Of a stretch of DNA of 64,000 nucleotides, positions 22,179 to 34,345 are shown one piece after another. The notes under the pieces were generated by a model. The model made no database searches. It saw only the letters and a program-made list of their open reading frames with translations, and was not told the origin of the DNA. Within the stretch, counting starts at the first letter, position 1; every line of letters begins with the position of its first letter. A program made the translations under genes and the position numbers. Where the stretch lies: positions 14,880,001 through 14,944,000 of the forward strand of contig CM060734.1 in NCBI GenBank assembly GCA_030704615.1, in the 5' to 3' direction. Source of the DNA: Takakia lepidozioides. Taxonomy: Eukaryota > Streptophyta > Takakiopsida > Takakiales > Takakiaceae.

Positions 22179-23366
22179 TCAAATTCTCCTGGCACTTGCA
22201 TGATGACCTCCATTGTTGACATAGATATGCGTCCCTTGTAGAAATGATTCAAATATTTTTGATCTTCCTGTCTCTGGCTCTGGGTATTTCTCAGACCGTC
22301 TTGGGAAGAGGAATTGCCCCGAAGCTCTTGTTTGTTCCTCCGGTAGCTCCTCTTGTGATGAAGCCATTTCTTCGCCTGGTGAACTAGGTCCTCCTTTCGC
22401 ATTGGGTGTAGGCACCGGTGTTCTCACTCTGGGGAGCTGACGTATCTCTTTGATTTCATGATGTGCCATCAGTTGATTCAACTGTTCCAGGACTGCCAAC
22501 TCATCATCACACATAATTTCAAGCAGATTGTTAGAAAGTAATGCATTACCACCTTGTTCCTTTTTCAACCTACAGTCTGGTTCGAAATGTCCTAGAACCT
22601 TTCAAAAGGTACATTTGATTCCACAAGTTTCTGTCCGGTGACCATAGTGATTGCATTTTGCACATTTCACTGGAGTCTTCTGTGTTGGACAGTATGCAGC
22701 CACATGACCCTCCTGCTGGCAGAGGTTACACAAACGAATTCCACCAACTGGAGTTTGACTACCAGAACCTTCAGTGTACACATTCTTCTTTTCAAAGAAC
22801 TTGCTTAGTGTTAGATTTAAAGCATCTAGGCGTTTATCAACGGGCCCAATCACTAAAACCTCTCCTACGTCCTCTCCTTCCATGGGTTCGAAGGGTGTTT
22901 CTCCAATCTTAGATAAGCCACGTTCCACTTGTATGGCAGTCTCCACTGCTTCATCAACACTTTGAAATATGTTTCCTAGCATAAGCTTCATTATCTCATG
23001 CCTAAGACCCCCCACAAACCTTTGACGTTGTTCTAACTCAGGAATTTGTCCTTTAACAAATAGTCGGCTCAAACCTGAACCCTTTGTTTTGGCTCCTGCC
23101 TTGCCTCATCCAACTTCGCCATATCCACGTGTCCAAACTTTGCCAACATGGCCATTTGTAAATTATCCTAGTCTACTGGCTTCGGGTTCTGATGCCTATA
23201 CTAGTCATCTGCTTTACCTTTGAGGTTCAACCTTGCCACCTTGAATATCTTGTCATCTAATAAATCTCTTACATCTCCTACCATTTGTAATTTTTCTATC
23301 CAATCTGCCACATCCTCTGATTCCCTACCATAGTAGGGAGCCTCGACCCCTGATGGACTAGACATC
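22179..23366 (-). pseudogene. Gypsy gag with two CCHC zinc knuckles
   Basis: Starts at MSSPSGVEAPYYGRESED (ATG about 23366) and passes several stops before the frame 22602-23072, which reads ELEQRQRFVGGLRHEI and ends with two knuckles, CNLCQQEGHVAAYC and CAKCNHYGHRTETC. A further frame at 22179-22568 may be the gag-protease linker. The capsid part packages element RNA. It is pseudogenic from in-frame stops around 23160-23200 and a frame change near 22600. Confidence 0.75.
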
Positions 23367-23795
23367 TTTCTACGTATTCTTACTTCAAGTCACTGTTAGT
23401 CTTTCTTCATCCTTACTTCACACTACATCCTAGTTTCTCGTGTTAGCTGTCCAGATCCCATCCTGGATCACTTGTTCTCTTCCACTCATTGTCACTCTTC
23501 TCCACATAGCGGACACCATTACCCATGCATATTTTAGTCCATAATACCACTGTAACCCTATTTCCAGCATGTATGACTCGTACACAAAGGTCTCCATTAT
23601 GCGCTCTTGACGATTGATGGTAAAATGCTGGCCTCGGATTAGTGTATGTGTTTGATCTATACTATATGAAATTAAAACATCTCATATTTCTGGATGAACA
23701 GGTACTATTGCCCGATCGGAACCTGGCATGTTTCTCCAGCTCGATCAGTGCCTAATAATGCCTCTCAATGGGTTCTTGTATGACAAGATCTCACG

Positions 23796-24098
23796 TTATG
23801 TGACCATCCACTCTCTACCTCTACCGATCGTGTCTATCATTTCCCACACTAGCATCCTAGACTTGTAACCTTGGTGCTCCAAACGGATAAGCACGTCTCC
23901 TTCCTTGAATTCTACGGCTTGTCCCGTGGTCCACAAACTATATCTAATATTAACCGTTGGCCTAAGATCTACGAAGATGTCCCCGGGTTCTGGAAGCCTA
24001 TGAAGTGCTGCTAGTTCGGGATCCACATCTTCTAGTGTATGCTCTATTGGCTGATTCATAAGTTCAGATTCGTCGTCCGAAATGGACTGATCGGACAT
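23796..24098 (-). CDS. Unrecognised leader ORF of the gypsy remnant
   Basis: A 100-codon frame in the leader between primer site and gag. It has the repeated phrase type GDI/GDV followed by hydrophobic residues (EPGDIFVDLRP, EGDVLIRLEHQG). A second leader frame at 24170-24472 repeats it (IGDLVVRIESFG, PGDIAIRIVHTR). No known domain recognised. The repetition suggests a real, internally duplicated leader protein and not chance frames. Confidence 0.35.
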   Translation of the reverse strand: MSDQSISDDESELMNQPIEHTLEDVDPELAALHRLPEPGDIFVDLRPTVNIRYSLWTTGQAVEFKEGDVLIRLEHQGYKSRMLVWEMIDTIGRGREWMVT

Positions 24099-24400
24099 GA
24101 CTGGTATGATTTATCACGTCATATCCAGCATCTGCCCAAGTGTTACGGTCATGACAAAGTATCCATGCCTTAGCATAGGTTCCTTGTGTGCACGATACGA
24201 ATTGCTATGTCCCCTGGCATACAGTAAAAGGATAGCGGATTCAAACCTGCAAGAGAGATGCGACCAAAACTCTCTATACGTACAACCAAATCACCAATAT
24301 CAGGCCCTTGAGTTGTGTAATTAGAATTGTGCATCCATTGTGCTACCAAATTGCCAGCTCTTTCTTCCGCCAGCTTGTACTTGTGATGGCCGCGATTGTA

Positions 24401-24412
24401 GCTCTGATACCA
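24401..24412 (-). other. Primer binding site for tRNA-iMet
   Basis: The minus strand reads TGGTATCAGAGC, complementary to the 3' end of plant initiator methionine tRNA, the usual plant LTR-retrotransposon primer. It fixes the element orientation and the 5' LTR as lying at higher coordinates. Confidence 0.9.
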
Positions 24413-24425
24413 AAAATGGGGGCCC

Positions 24426-25600
24426 TGTAACAACCCACCAGTATAACTCTTCCCGTTCCCTCTTGATCTCATACAACGGGGTGTGGGAGCCGGGTCAAGA
24501 TATCTTTACTGAACATCGGCCAGTGGCTGGGGAAAGAATAGAGATTGAAGGGAATAAGTAAGAGGAAGACCAAGTATAAGATAGTCTAGTCTAGGTGTCA
24601 TGATGTTTTCCTGCTTCCGCTGCGGCTTCATGTAGCATCGAAACCAGATATGGATCACCGCTATCACGATTCATTATCAATGACATATGCCTTGTATCCT
24701 AGCATGGTTACGCCTCACTAAGCTCCTTAACTAATCCATGTCGTGTTCTCTCGGTACAGATTGTGTGCACTGCAGTGTTCCTCTCTTAGTTTTCCTCTAT
24801 CTCTTCAGCCTCCCTCTATGAGTTCGGCCCGTCGTCATCACTCCATTGCATCCCTCATCCTACAGTTAAGTTTCCCGTTCGTGTGGCTCACTCACTGCGT
24901 ATCAGCATCACAGTAGGCTAAAACCAAGTTGGCACGATGGCCTTCAGTCAAACATGAGTTCTCACACTTCACTTCCATGATATGAACTTCCATTCTCTCT
25001 CTTAACAGTGGATCGTAAATGATCGAGACATGAGCTTTGTACTTTTGCTGAATCTCTTTATATCAACAAGACGGCCGGATGGTCGCCATGCATCAACAGA
25101 ATGCCTTCACTTGCCATCATTCTTCACTAATCTACTCACCAACCCCAAACATAGTTTCTCCGTGCTAAGTATTCTTCCCTTGTCGTCATAACTCAGATCG
25201 CTACTACATCTCCTCCTCTCTTCTTTCTCTCTTGTCTGTAATCTCTCTAAGACTGACTACTTCTTTTTACTACTCTCTCATTACCAGGCCTTATACCCTT
25301 CTGCAATCCTAGATTAGGCTTGCTTCTCGTAACTGATCTGATTCTAATCACCGCCCAACAATTATAATAGTACTAAGTGCACATCCTTCCCTGGATGTGC
25401 CTGCACGCAAAACACTTAAATATTAGGACATCCGGCCTTCAAAGTCTGGATAATGTTAGAAGGACCCAAAACTTGATTATAATCTCCTGCTTAGTCACGT
25501 ATCATACGGTCTAAGGCGGCGGTGTGCCAACCGTTGATCGAAGTCTCATCAACGCTCTGCATGCTGCTATTCCGTCCGCTCTTCGTTTATCATTCATCCG
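24426..25600 (-). repeat. Probable 5' LTR of the gypsy remnant
   Basis: The sequence beyond the primer site should be the 5' LTR. On the minus strand it would end GGGTTGTTACA at 24426, leaving an unusually long 13-base gap to the primer site. The outer boundary is uncertain and no second LTR copy is available to define it. The short ORFs inside are not credible. Confidence 0.4.
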
Positions 25601-25681
25601 GATCCTCATCCTTTGTACATTGGCAAAATACCAGCTTCCCGCTCCCTTGAACGCGCGTCGCCAGTGCTGACTGTTCACTTC

Positions 25682-25844
25682 GCATGTAGCCTAGTGGTAA
25701 TGGGCACATACCACGTTGGATGTGGTTGTGGGTTCAAACCACCGTCTGGTGTGTCATCAAGGTGTCCACCTTCCTGCTAGAAGGCAGTAGACCTTCGGGG
25801 TCAAGTGACACCATAAGTTACGCTCCCTTCGGGAGGCGTCATAC
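25682..25844 (+). mobile_element. tRNA-derived SINE, copy 2
   Basis: Head with A box TAGCCTAGTGGTAATGGGC and B box GGGTTCAAACC, then a body ending GACACCATAAGTTACG and a short tail. Flanked by the 8-bp direct repeat TTCACTTC (25674-25681 and 25845-25852), a likely target duplication. Nearly the same head and body as the minus-strand copy at 1321-1445. Confidence 0.8.
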
Positions 25845-26039
25845 TTCACTTCTCATCCATCCATTCCCAGTCAAAGTATCTACTTCACATCCTTATCTTC
25901 ATTCATCACTTAACACGTGCTTCCATCTTTGCTTATCTTCATCACTCCTTCATCAACTGGCTAATCATTCATCCAGTTTACCCTAAGTTCTCTCTCACTG
26001 TTTTAAGTGCTACGCACCTTCGCCAAAATACAAGTGCGC

Positions 26040-26865
26040 AACCCGTCACCAGTTTTACCCTTACAATATTTCATGAATTTTTGTAGGTCCATGTAAAGAC
26101 TCAAATTCCATAATTTTACACTTTTCTAAACCCTAAACCCTTAAACCTAACTCCAATGTTTGATGCACATTTTTCATAGATTGGGTACAATAGAACTGTG
26201 GTTGGGATATTTCATTCACAAATTTCATAGGTGACAAGTCATCTGTACAGTTTCCCATATTTTCTTTTCCTTTCATACCCAGCGTACTATGGTTAGTACC
26301 CTAGCAAATTCTATACCCTAAAACCTAATTCCAATGTTTGATGCTTATTTTATTTTATTTTCCAGTTTTGTGGTACGAAAGAATCGAGTTGGGATATGTG
26401 GTTCAAAGACTTTATAGGTGAATCTAGAGTACACTTTTCCACAATATTTGGTTGTCATATGAATCTTTATGAATGAACTCTAAATATTTTGAAACATAAT
26501 TCCAATGTTTGATTGACATCCAACTTTATTCCATTCAACGTTTCAATCCAGCAATTGAAAACTTGCAATACATTGGTTCATGGTGCTACTATACTTTAAG
26601 TATGGTATGGATGTTTGTATATTATCTTCTTGAATATTTTGTTTGGGTCATATATCTACCAATTTATTAATAACTTGACTCAATTGATCTTATATTTATC
26701 ATTTTATGACACAAAGTACGTCATTCGACTTAAAGTTTGATGTTACATATCTGAATTAATTTTAATTATGTAATTTATTAAATTTGGTCTGGATTTAAGC
26801 CAAAAGTCCGGAATTACTTAAAATTACGTTTAATGCTCATATTTCCTGGTACAGCTCACAAGTGT
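26040..26865. repeat. AT-rich degenerate tandem repeat
   Basis: Diverged units of about 150-190 bp share the phrases AATTCCAATGTTTGATG, GGTTGGGATAT and TTTATAGGTGA (near 26150, 26325 and 26490). CCCTAAACCC-like words occur but are not a telomere array. No gene seen. Confidence 0.55.
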
Positions 26866-26867
26866 AG

Positions 26868-28199
26868 TTGCCTACCTTGCAAGTTTGGGCGACCACCGCC
26901 TCCACCAAACGGTTGATGGAGTCTTTCGACAGCTCCTGGGTCATATTTAGATGTCTTGGGTCTGGGCACTTTTTTGTCATGTGCCCAGTCTTCTTGCAAT
27001 TAAAGCACACTCATTCAAATGACACATTTTGTCCGCCATGTGCCGTCGAGCCTGATTTTCTTTTCGGAGCACCAGGTGTCGCCTTGGCGTGCAAAGACCA
27101 TCCCTTCGCTTTCTAAGAACCACTGTCGTTGCGTGGCTTATCATACTTCTTTTGATCCGACCGGGAGGAGTCACCCTCCCGCCGAACCTTCTTATGGTTC
27201 AGCTCTTTGCTGCTCTGTCTTTCGTCCCTAGGGACATCCGAGAAGCACTCAGCTCTCTCAATTACCTCGTTCAAAATCTTTGGTGGCTTCTCCTCCAACT
27301 TTCGCCTGGCCCATGGAACCAGTCCCGCCACAAAGTTGAAGACCATTTCTGGTTCCGCCATATCTGCAACTTCGAGCAATAGCACATTCATTTGTTTAAG
27401 GAAGCTTCTCCATCAAGAAACATTTGTTTAATCTTGGAAACTTCTCCAGCAAGAAACCTCCATAGGGGAAGCTTCTTAGTAGCCAGTATATATAGGAGAC
27501 GAGACTGGACACTCTTCAGTCTCGCCAACACAAGTTCAAGCTACTCTTGTTTCCAGTCCCAGTATTCCAGTCCAGCTTCCAGTATACGAACTGCTTCTTC
27601 ATGAGTTCCTCAAACCCGCTCCAGCTTATGGCCTCAGGACTTGGCCCCTGGTCCTGAAGGCGCTTCTGCCACCATTGTTGAGTATTGCCCCTCAAATAGG
27701 TGGGAGCCACCTCCGCTTAGTCCTGGTCATTCAACTTGGCCGCTCGGAAGTACTGCTCCAACTCCAAGAGCCAAATATTGAGCGCCTTCCGATTCTGAAC
27801 ACCCTCAAGAGTTCCAGGCTCCTTAGGTTTCACCTTGAACTTGGCTCTTGTGGATCAAGTGACATGGGCGGTCTCCATCACCACTTTTAGGGTCCACCAA
27901 ATTGCGCCAACAGCCCTTCCCAAAAAGCTGGTGGCATTTGAGGCATCTATTGGTCCAACGGAGCCTTCGGAAGGTCCTTAGGCTCCGGCTCCTCAAATGT
28001 CTTTTGTTCTTGAGCGGCTTTGCGGCCTTCAGAAGAGTAGATTGTCTCTTCCGCTTGCCGCTCCGGCGTCACGTCGCCCCCTCCGGGCTCACTAGGTTCG
28101 TCAGCTTTCGGGTCGTTCCGCTTTTGCTTGGCCTTGTCTGACCCCATGGTGAGGCCGATCTCAAGGACAATTGCGTACTTAACTCTAGGCTCTGATACC
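26868..28199 (-). pseudogene. Ty3/gypsy gag fragment (element 2)
   Basis: On the minus strand the gag starts just after the primer site with VLEIGLTMGSDKAKQKRN. It continues with an acidic stretch, then LRGNTQQWWQKRLQDQG, EELMKKQFV, MAEPEMVFNFVAGLVPWARR, and a zinc knuckle CFNCKKTGHMTKKC near 27000-26960. The capsid region is interrupted at about 27390-27600 by sequence that does not fit gag and holds AGTATATATAGG, perhaps a small insertion. No pol follows, so the element is truncated at about 26868 by AT-rich repeats. A homologous gag start is at 46248-46542. Confidence 0.8.
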
Positions 28200-28200
28200 A
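28189..28200 (-). other. Primer binding site for tRNA-iMet (element 2)
   Basis: Minus strand TGGTATCAGAGC, two bases from the LTR end, which reads GCGACA on the minus strand. Confidence 0.9.
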
Positions 28201-28202
28201 AA

Positions 28203-28660
28203 TGTCGCGCACCTCACTTTGATAAACTCCCCTTTAAGTCATAGTTACTCACTTTGATGCGCCCGCCTAACTCTCAAACTGGCCGCCGGACCAACTCGGA
28301 GCTTCGGCTGCTCACCGGGGCATAACGGCCCCCGGTTGCCCCACTTCCCTCGACAACGCGGGCTCAGTGGAAATATATTCCATTTGGTTATAGGTTGTCC
28401 GGAATAGCTCCTCACACTTTGGTCGCTTTCTAGCACGCTTGTTTGCTCACTATTTTTTGGTAGCTTAACGGGCTTGCACCATTCTCGGGGTTACATATAT
28501 ACTTCTGTAGGTGTTGGTGGGGGGTCTCACAAACAGCCCATGTCTTTTTCGGCGCACCACCACGGTGACCCTTGACTCCCTATGATGGGTCGTGGTGAGT
28601 CTTGGCCCACCCACCACGGCCCCATGTGGACCGCGGTGAGCCCCAAGACTCCCCAAAGTA
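28203..28660 (-). repeat. 5' LTR of gypsy element 2
   Basis: The LTR 3' end abuts the primer site with a two-base gap. The sequence aligns over about 460 bp with the LTR at 46568-47030, sharing AGTCATAGTTACTCACTTTG, GAGCTTCGGCTGCTCACCGG and GTCTTGGCCCACCCACCACG. The outer edge is placed where the two copies stop matching. Confidence 0.75.
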
Positions 28661-28714
28661 TGCTTGCCCCAAGTGGGAGGTTGAAAATTCCATTGTGTAG
28701 GTTGGTTTCCATGC

Positions 28715-31330
28715 CCATCGTTCGTCCACCCCTCATCAAGGACATCCTGAAGCTGGAGGCCGAGTTTGTTCATGGGTATTTGGATGGATCCGTAGTCTTT
28801 TACGTTTCTACAAGGGATTCCAGAGGCAATGAGCTCCTTGTGGATGAGTCAATCGTGGAATCCTGGGATCCCATTTGGAGACAGGTGAACGAATCCTTCG
28901 AACTTCTTCTCTCCAGGAAAGTTTCCACCCAGGCATTCTCAGGGAAGATGTTTCACGTTTGGGATGGCAACCACCGGTTGCTTGCATGGATGGCTGTCAT
29001 TGGGAGGCTGCACTCACATGAGGAAGAGTGGCATTACTATGTTCGATCGATGGTGCTGGATTGTGACGGGAACATGATGGGTCTTCTGACGACAATGAAT
29101 GATGTGAACAGGTTGGTTTCTCATTCTACATGTTCCACTTGTGGTTCCGTGGTTCTTTGGTTCCAGTCCTCTGTTGACGGTCCTTGAATTTCATTCTGAC
29201 TTTCAGACATCATTCTGTAGAGGAACGGAGACATCGCATGTCAAAACGAGTATGGTTCACACACTGTACATGATACAAAGGATCGGGCAGATGCCCTTGA
29301 CCAACTTCAAGACCATCCTTTCAGCAGAGACGTACAAGAAGTGCGAAAGCTCCAAGACATCAGAAACGTGGTACTCGTTGACCCGTGAGGCTTTCATGGA
29401 GTATATGTACGCGGTGAGATACATCTTCCATCATCTGGCCTTTCGATATTTCTGCTTCCACATGTTTGTTTCTGTTTGTTTCCCTTGCCCTTGGGTTGAT
29501 GCAACTCTCGTGCATTCCCTTGCAGCAAAACATTGCAGATGCAGGAGAGCGTGGCAAACTGGAATACTACAGCTCTACCCCTGAGGAGAGAAGGACAACA
29601 AAGGGTGTTGAGAGTCACATCCAGAAAGAGATGACCGCCACAAGAAGGACTATTATGAGTGCTTTTGTGAAACAACTGAGAATTGCAGACCCAACCTTCG
29701 GACCAGAGTTCCTTCAAGAGGTGAAAAACCATTACAACAAGCTGAAGTGGCTACAGATATGGAACTCCGATCCCAATGTTAGGGATACCCACATGTTCCC
29801 CAGGCCGGAGAAAGAGAATAAGACCCAGCATGTCATTCCTGTCAGTGACAATGTGCTAGACACATGGCTTCACAAGGCCACTTACTGGAGCCAGGTATGA
29901 TGTCTTTTGCTGTGACACTTTCTTTTCGCTTTTTCTGTCATTATCTTTCCATGTTACATTGGTTGTGATTGTTTTTGGGTTCATTTTTTTTTTTGTATTG
30001 GTCTGCAGTTGAAGGAAAGGGCCCGGTCGGTTCTACATACGCAGCTGGCTGACTGTGGGATCACCATGACAGAACCGAAGGTCTCCTTCCAAGCATACAT
30101 GAGGAAATGGAGAGCCACAGTGTGGCAATCTTGTTTCTTCAGAGAGTTCAGCAAGGATGTTGGCATCAGTCGAACAAATGAGCTTGACCAGCAAGAGAAA
30201 GGAGAGGAAGCTTGGAAACGATGCCTTTACATGTGTGAAATGGACTGTGCTTCTTTGTTTTGCATAGACACACCCTCCTCCATCCAACTTGTTTTTGGCT
30301 GGCTCATATGAGTTTGTGGTGGAGTGTACTGTGTCGCATACTCTTTTACGGGGTCTTCGTGATGGGGTGGAAAAGCTGGGAGACAATATTTGCATTGCAT
30401 AATGAGGCCGTCTTTGTTCCTGTAGGTACATAAAGTATGTTCTCATGGCAGAGAACTGCTTGGACAAACATCCTGATTCGTGGACCTTTGGCTTGTCCCT
30501 GCTAGCAACCAGACCATGTTTACTACGGGGATCTTGCATGACTGGGGCCCAGACCATCTTTCTGCTTGTGGTTGGTATTTGGATTGCCCTGCTTCTGAGA
30601 CCCCAGCTCAGGAGGTGTCTTTGAGGAGAGAGAATGAGCGTATAGTAGCCAGCGCCGCAGCAGCCGACCTCGAAATTCATGATAGAAATTTGAGGACTCT
30701 TGCAGAGAAGGAGCCTCCCGCTCAGGATACACCGGGTAAAGGTAGAAAGGCAAAGGGAAAGGATGTTGCTGGTGGTGTGGGGAAAGGAAGGGGTAGGGGG
30801 AAGGGGCACAAGGGCAGGTAGGTGGGCAGGGAAGTGTTGCAGATACTGGCCCTCTGGTGGAGGTCCAGCAGACTCCACCGCATGGTAGGGGATCCGGGAG
30901 AAAGAACAAGGGGGTGGTTGATCCCATGGACCCGTACCATGCAGTGGAGCATCCCATGAGGGTCATTCGCCCTACCAGGTTGGAGATGGCCAACGTCGGG
31001 TTCCTTGCCATGATGGAGTCCAATAAATCTGATTACAAGGGCGAACCATCACCAGTGTGGGAGAGGATTGTGGAGTTCCTCGGCACAGTGCGTGTTGTCT
31101 TTTCATTCTTGTCTGTTGTGGGCATGGATCGTTTCAATCCTCTTGAGCATTCCATTGCATGCTTGTTTGCAGGCTAAAATTACCAAATCCTGGGTCAACG
31201 GGAAGGAGAAGCCATATGCAGCCGAACTCATCATCTTGGACATCCCTGATGGGTTGTCAGTCCCGGATGTCCCTCCATCGGGTGCTTGTCCACGTTGGAA
31301 TGCTTTTGATGAGCGCTACTGGCGGTGGAT
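28715..31330 (+). CDS. Multi-exon gene with DGNHR motif (ParB/sulfiredoxin-like)
   Basis: Exons inferred from frame and GT-AG sites: ~28715-29111, 29221-29413, 29526-29894, 30009-30232, 30426-~30620, ~30830-31087 and 31173-31328. Exon 1 reads PPLIKDILKLEAEFVHGYLD, VVFYVSTRDSRGNELLVDES and GKMFHVWDGNHRLLAWM. The DGNHR phrase resembles the nucleotide-binding loop of the ParB/sulfiredoxin fold. Later exons are helical, then comes a K/G/R-rich linker (30700-30820), and the last exon reads VNGKEKPYAAELIILDIPDG. The 5' edge abuts an LTR and the 3' edge is cut by the DNMT gypsy element. Frame changes around 30500-30830 suggest decay or unseen introns. Function unknown. Confidence 0.6.
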
Positions 31331-32400
31331 TTTCTCCTTTTGCAATTTCTTTCTGTCCAATGCAAGTGTTTTGGTGCTCATCCAGTCCGAGGGCAACACC
31401 TCTTGAACCCTCAGAATAACACGCCCTGCAGTAACATCCAGAGTCGTAGGAGCAGTCTGCTGCAAATAAACATAGTCACCAGGGCTAAACCTCCGAACCC
31501 CAGGACGATATCCTCCACCACGTATAGTGGCATACCTCAACGTATCACGGTGTTGTGCAATGGCAAGGTTCTCAAAAGCCATGGGCATGACTTTCTTGAA
31601 CAACTCTGCACGCTGATCACATGCACATACCCACACGTCCGGATCGTCAAGGTTAAGGACTTGAGCAGTGTCCCTACGAATGGCTGCAGGCAAATCTGGC
31701 TCTCGGCCAAAGAGAAGGAAATATGGTGAGAAGGAGGCAAGTGATGCTTGTTTGCTGAACCTGTAGCCCATGGCTAACCAAGGAACCTGAAGATCCCAAT
31801 CTCCTAGGTGTCCCTTCTGCAAGCCATACTTGCGCAAATCCCTTTTCACCGTCTGAACAACTCTCTCTGCCAAGCCATCGGTCTCAGGATGATCCCGAGA
31901 AGTGGTGCGGTGGTCTATCAAGGCTTTATCACACAAAGCTTGAAACTCCCCCAAGAACTCTCTCCCTTGGTCCGTGAGTACCTTAGCTGGAGCACCAAAT
32001 CGGCTAAGCACACGATCCAAGAATGCATACGCAGCCCCCTCACTAGCCTTGTCAGGCAATGGAACCAACTCAATCCACTTGGAGAAGTGCTCCACCATCA
32101 CCAATACATATCTGTGGTGGCGCATAGTCAGTGGCACCGGTCCTGCGAAGTCAAGACTCCACCTGTAGCCCAATCCCATGATTGGTAGGGGCGTTGAATG
32201 AAGCACGCACCCTGTCACACACCATGCACCTAGCCACGAACTATTGCACCTCTGTATGCATACCATGCCACCAATACTGCCCCTGCAGTAAACTGTGAGT
32301 GCGTCGCACTCCAAAATGCCCCAACTCCTCATGGGCATGCCGCACTAACCGTGCATGCTGTGTGGGATGAGGCACAATCCTCACCCGACCATCCTCCCAC
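31316..32400 (-). pseudogene. Gypsy integrase
   Basis: An HHCC zinc-binding region lies at about 32385-32230 (HAHEELGHFG ... CMVCDRV) with one in-frame stop. The catalytic core follows in a 340-codon frame: WSLDFAGPVPL (first D), VLTDQGREFLG (second D) and TDGLAERVVQTVKRDL (E). The C-terminal part reads RRFSPGDYVYLQQ, the usual GPY/F-type region. It joins element cDNA to host DNA. No chromodomain is visible at the end. Confidence 0.9.
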
Positions 32401-32714
32401 ACTCAAAGTAGGTGTATCCCCTCCCACTTGAACCTCTTGGCTCGCTGCAGGATTCGATCCCTCTCCCTGGCAGTCACAGTGGCTGCCGTGTCTCCCGTGC
32501 GGAGGTAGCCCAACACAGCCGAATCCTCGTGTATATCTCTGGCACCACCTGGCTCATCACTAGCCTCAGGGTCCTCAGACACTTCGTCTACAGTCATCCC
32601 TGTTGTAGGTCCAACCTGACCTCCCGATGCCAAGATACACAAAAATGCAGATGCGTGCCATCCCAGCACCATCTCCTCGTCCGTCTCACCATGCCACCGA
32701 GCTCCAGTGTCATC

Positions 32715-34065
32715 CTATTGGCTCGTGCATGGATTGCGACTCAATCCATCCGCATCCCGATTGACCAAACCCGGTCGATGCACCACCTGAAAGTCATACT
32801 CTTGAAGGATGAGTGCCCACTGTGCAAGCTTCCCCGTAAGCTTGTCTGACTCCATCAACCACTTGAGTGGTTGGTGATCCGTGACAAGGGTGAAGAGATT
32901 GCCGTATAGATAGCACCTGAAGTGTGCCACGGCCCACACTGCAGCTAAGCATTCTCCCTCATATGAGCTATACTTAGACTCTGCAGCATTGTTCGAGCGG
33001 CTAGCATAAGCCACTACGAACTCTCTTCTCTCATCATCCACCTGTGTGAGCACCGCTCCAAGCCCCAGCATGCTCCAATCTGTATGCAGCTGAAAAGGAC
33101 GCCCCCTGATAGGTCGTCTCAAGATGGGCGCCGAGGTCAACCTCGCCTTGAGCTCTTGAAAAGCTTGTTCTTGCTCATCTTCCCACTGCCACTCCTGGTC
33201 CACCTTGGTCAGCTTGGTTAGAGCCTCTGCAATGGCACTGAATCCCTTAACAAACCGTCTGTAATAGTTTGCTAACCCCATGAAAGCTCGAACTCGGCTC
33301 ACATCCGTGGGGCGTGGAACCTGTACAATGGACTCTACCTTAGTCTGCTGTACCCCCAATCCTCCAGGATATATCATGTGACCCAGATACTCAATCTGGT
33401 TGTGGAAAAACTTGCACTTGCCCGGATGTAACTTCAATCCGTGCGTCCTTAATCGCTCAAATACCCCCTGAAGGTGTCTCTCATGCTCCTCCACCGTAGC
33501 ACTAAAGATGATGATGTCATCTATATAGCACCGAGCAAACTCCACCCCTGCTAGAATCCTGTCCATGACTCTTTGAAACTCAGCGGGAGCGTTTTAAGCC
33601 CAAATGGTAAGAACCGCCACTGGTATAGGCAATCCTTCCCGTGCTCATTGATCCCCCAGAATGCCGTCTTTTGCTTATCCGCCTCCTTGATCGGCAACTG
33701 GTGATATCCGGATCGTAAATCCAACATGCTAAAGACCTTGGAATGCCCAATGGCATCAAAGATCTCCTCTGGTGTTGGCATGGCATACCTATCGGACTTG
33801 GTCTGACGATTTACAGGCCGGTAATCACCGCACATACTCTCTCCGTCCAATTGCCATAGACATCCTTCTTAGCTGGCATCACTGTGGCTGAAGCATACTC
33901 TCCACCAGAGAGCTCCACCAAACCTGCCTCCCAGAGATCTTGAGTCCTCATCTGAATCAAAGACCTCTCCATGTCACTGTATCTATAGGGTCTCCGAAAG
34001 ATTGGCGTGTCAGTGGCCAACTCAATACGGATCTCTTGACCCTTCAGTGCTCCCAAGTCCTTCAA
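32715..34065 (-). pseudogene. Gypsy reverse transcriptase and RNase H
   Basis: RT spans three overlapping frames: FRRPYRYSDMERSLI, then YRPVNRQTKSDRYAMP and FSMLDLRSGYHQLPI, then FARCYIDDIIIFSATVEEH with the catalytic Y-I-D-D. RNase H follows in the last frame: FQLHTDWSMLGLGAVLTQVD, VVAYASRSNNAAE, LVTDHQPLKWL and NRDADGLSRNP. Frame changes near 33840 and 33570 break the reading. The neighbouring methyltransferase frame ends about 280 bp upstream. Confidence 0.9.
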
Positions 34066-34345
34066 ACTGAAGGCAAAGCAATTCCTGTAAGCCCTCAGGA
34101 ACCGCCGTATACGTCGTCTCTCTCCTCCGGTGACAATGGGTCCAATGTCAGGCTCCCATTGTCCTCCGTAACTGCAACCTTAAGTCCAGTGGGCTTAGAG
34201 GTAGAGGACGCGTCCCGTGGTTGTTATGCTGCAACCTCTTGAGCAGTACCCCCTTCTTGCTTAGTCAATGACAAGGCCTCATCCTGCCCCATCATCTCAT
34301 CATTGAGAACCTCCTCAACCCGAGAAAAATCCCCAACCTCATCCA

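Larger units (their letters stand above)
20043..24412 (-). mobile_element. Decayed Ty3/gypsy retrotransposon lacking integrase
   Basis: Minus-strand order is primer site (24401-24412), leader, gag with two zinc knuckles, aspartic protease, reverse transcriptase and RNase H, all with frame breaks. After RNase H the coding sequence ends near 20221 with no HHCC or DDE integrase domain, so the 3' part is deleted or replaced. The protease-RT-RNase H order with no integrase in between is that of Ty3/gypsy. No 3' LTR copy was found at 17-20 kb. Confidence 0.85.

Noticed and set aside
23640-23790. Chromodomain or second LTR near the gypsy remnant leader
   Set aside because: No chromodomain residues and no sequence repeated at the other end; left unassigned.
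27392-27600. Small LTR or TRIM insertion within the element-2 gag
   Set aside because: A TATA-like AGTATATATAGG and a loss of gag homology are visible, but I could not find repeated ends or a target duplication.
30033-30878. 281-codon minus-strand ORF
   Set aside because: Antisense shadow of the multi-exon DGNHR gene; the plus strand has coherent exons with splice sites.
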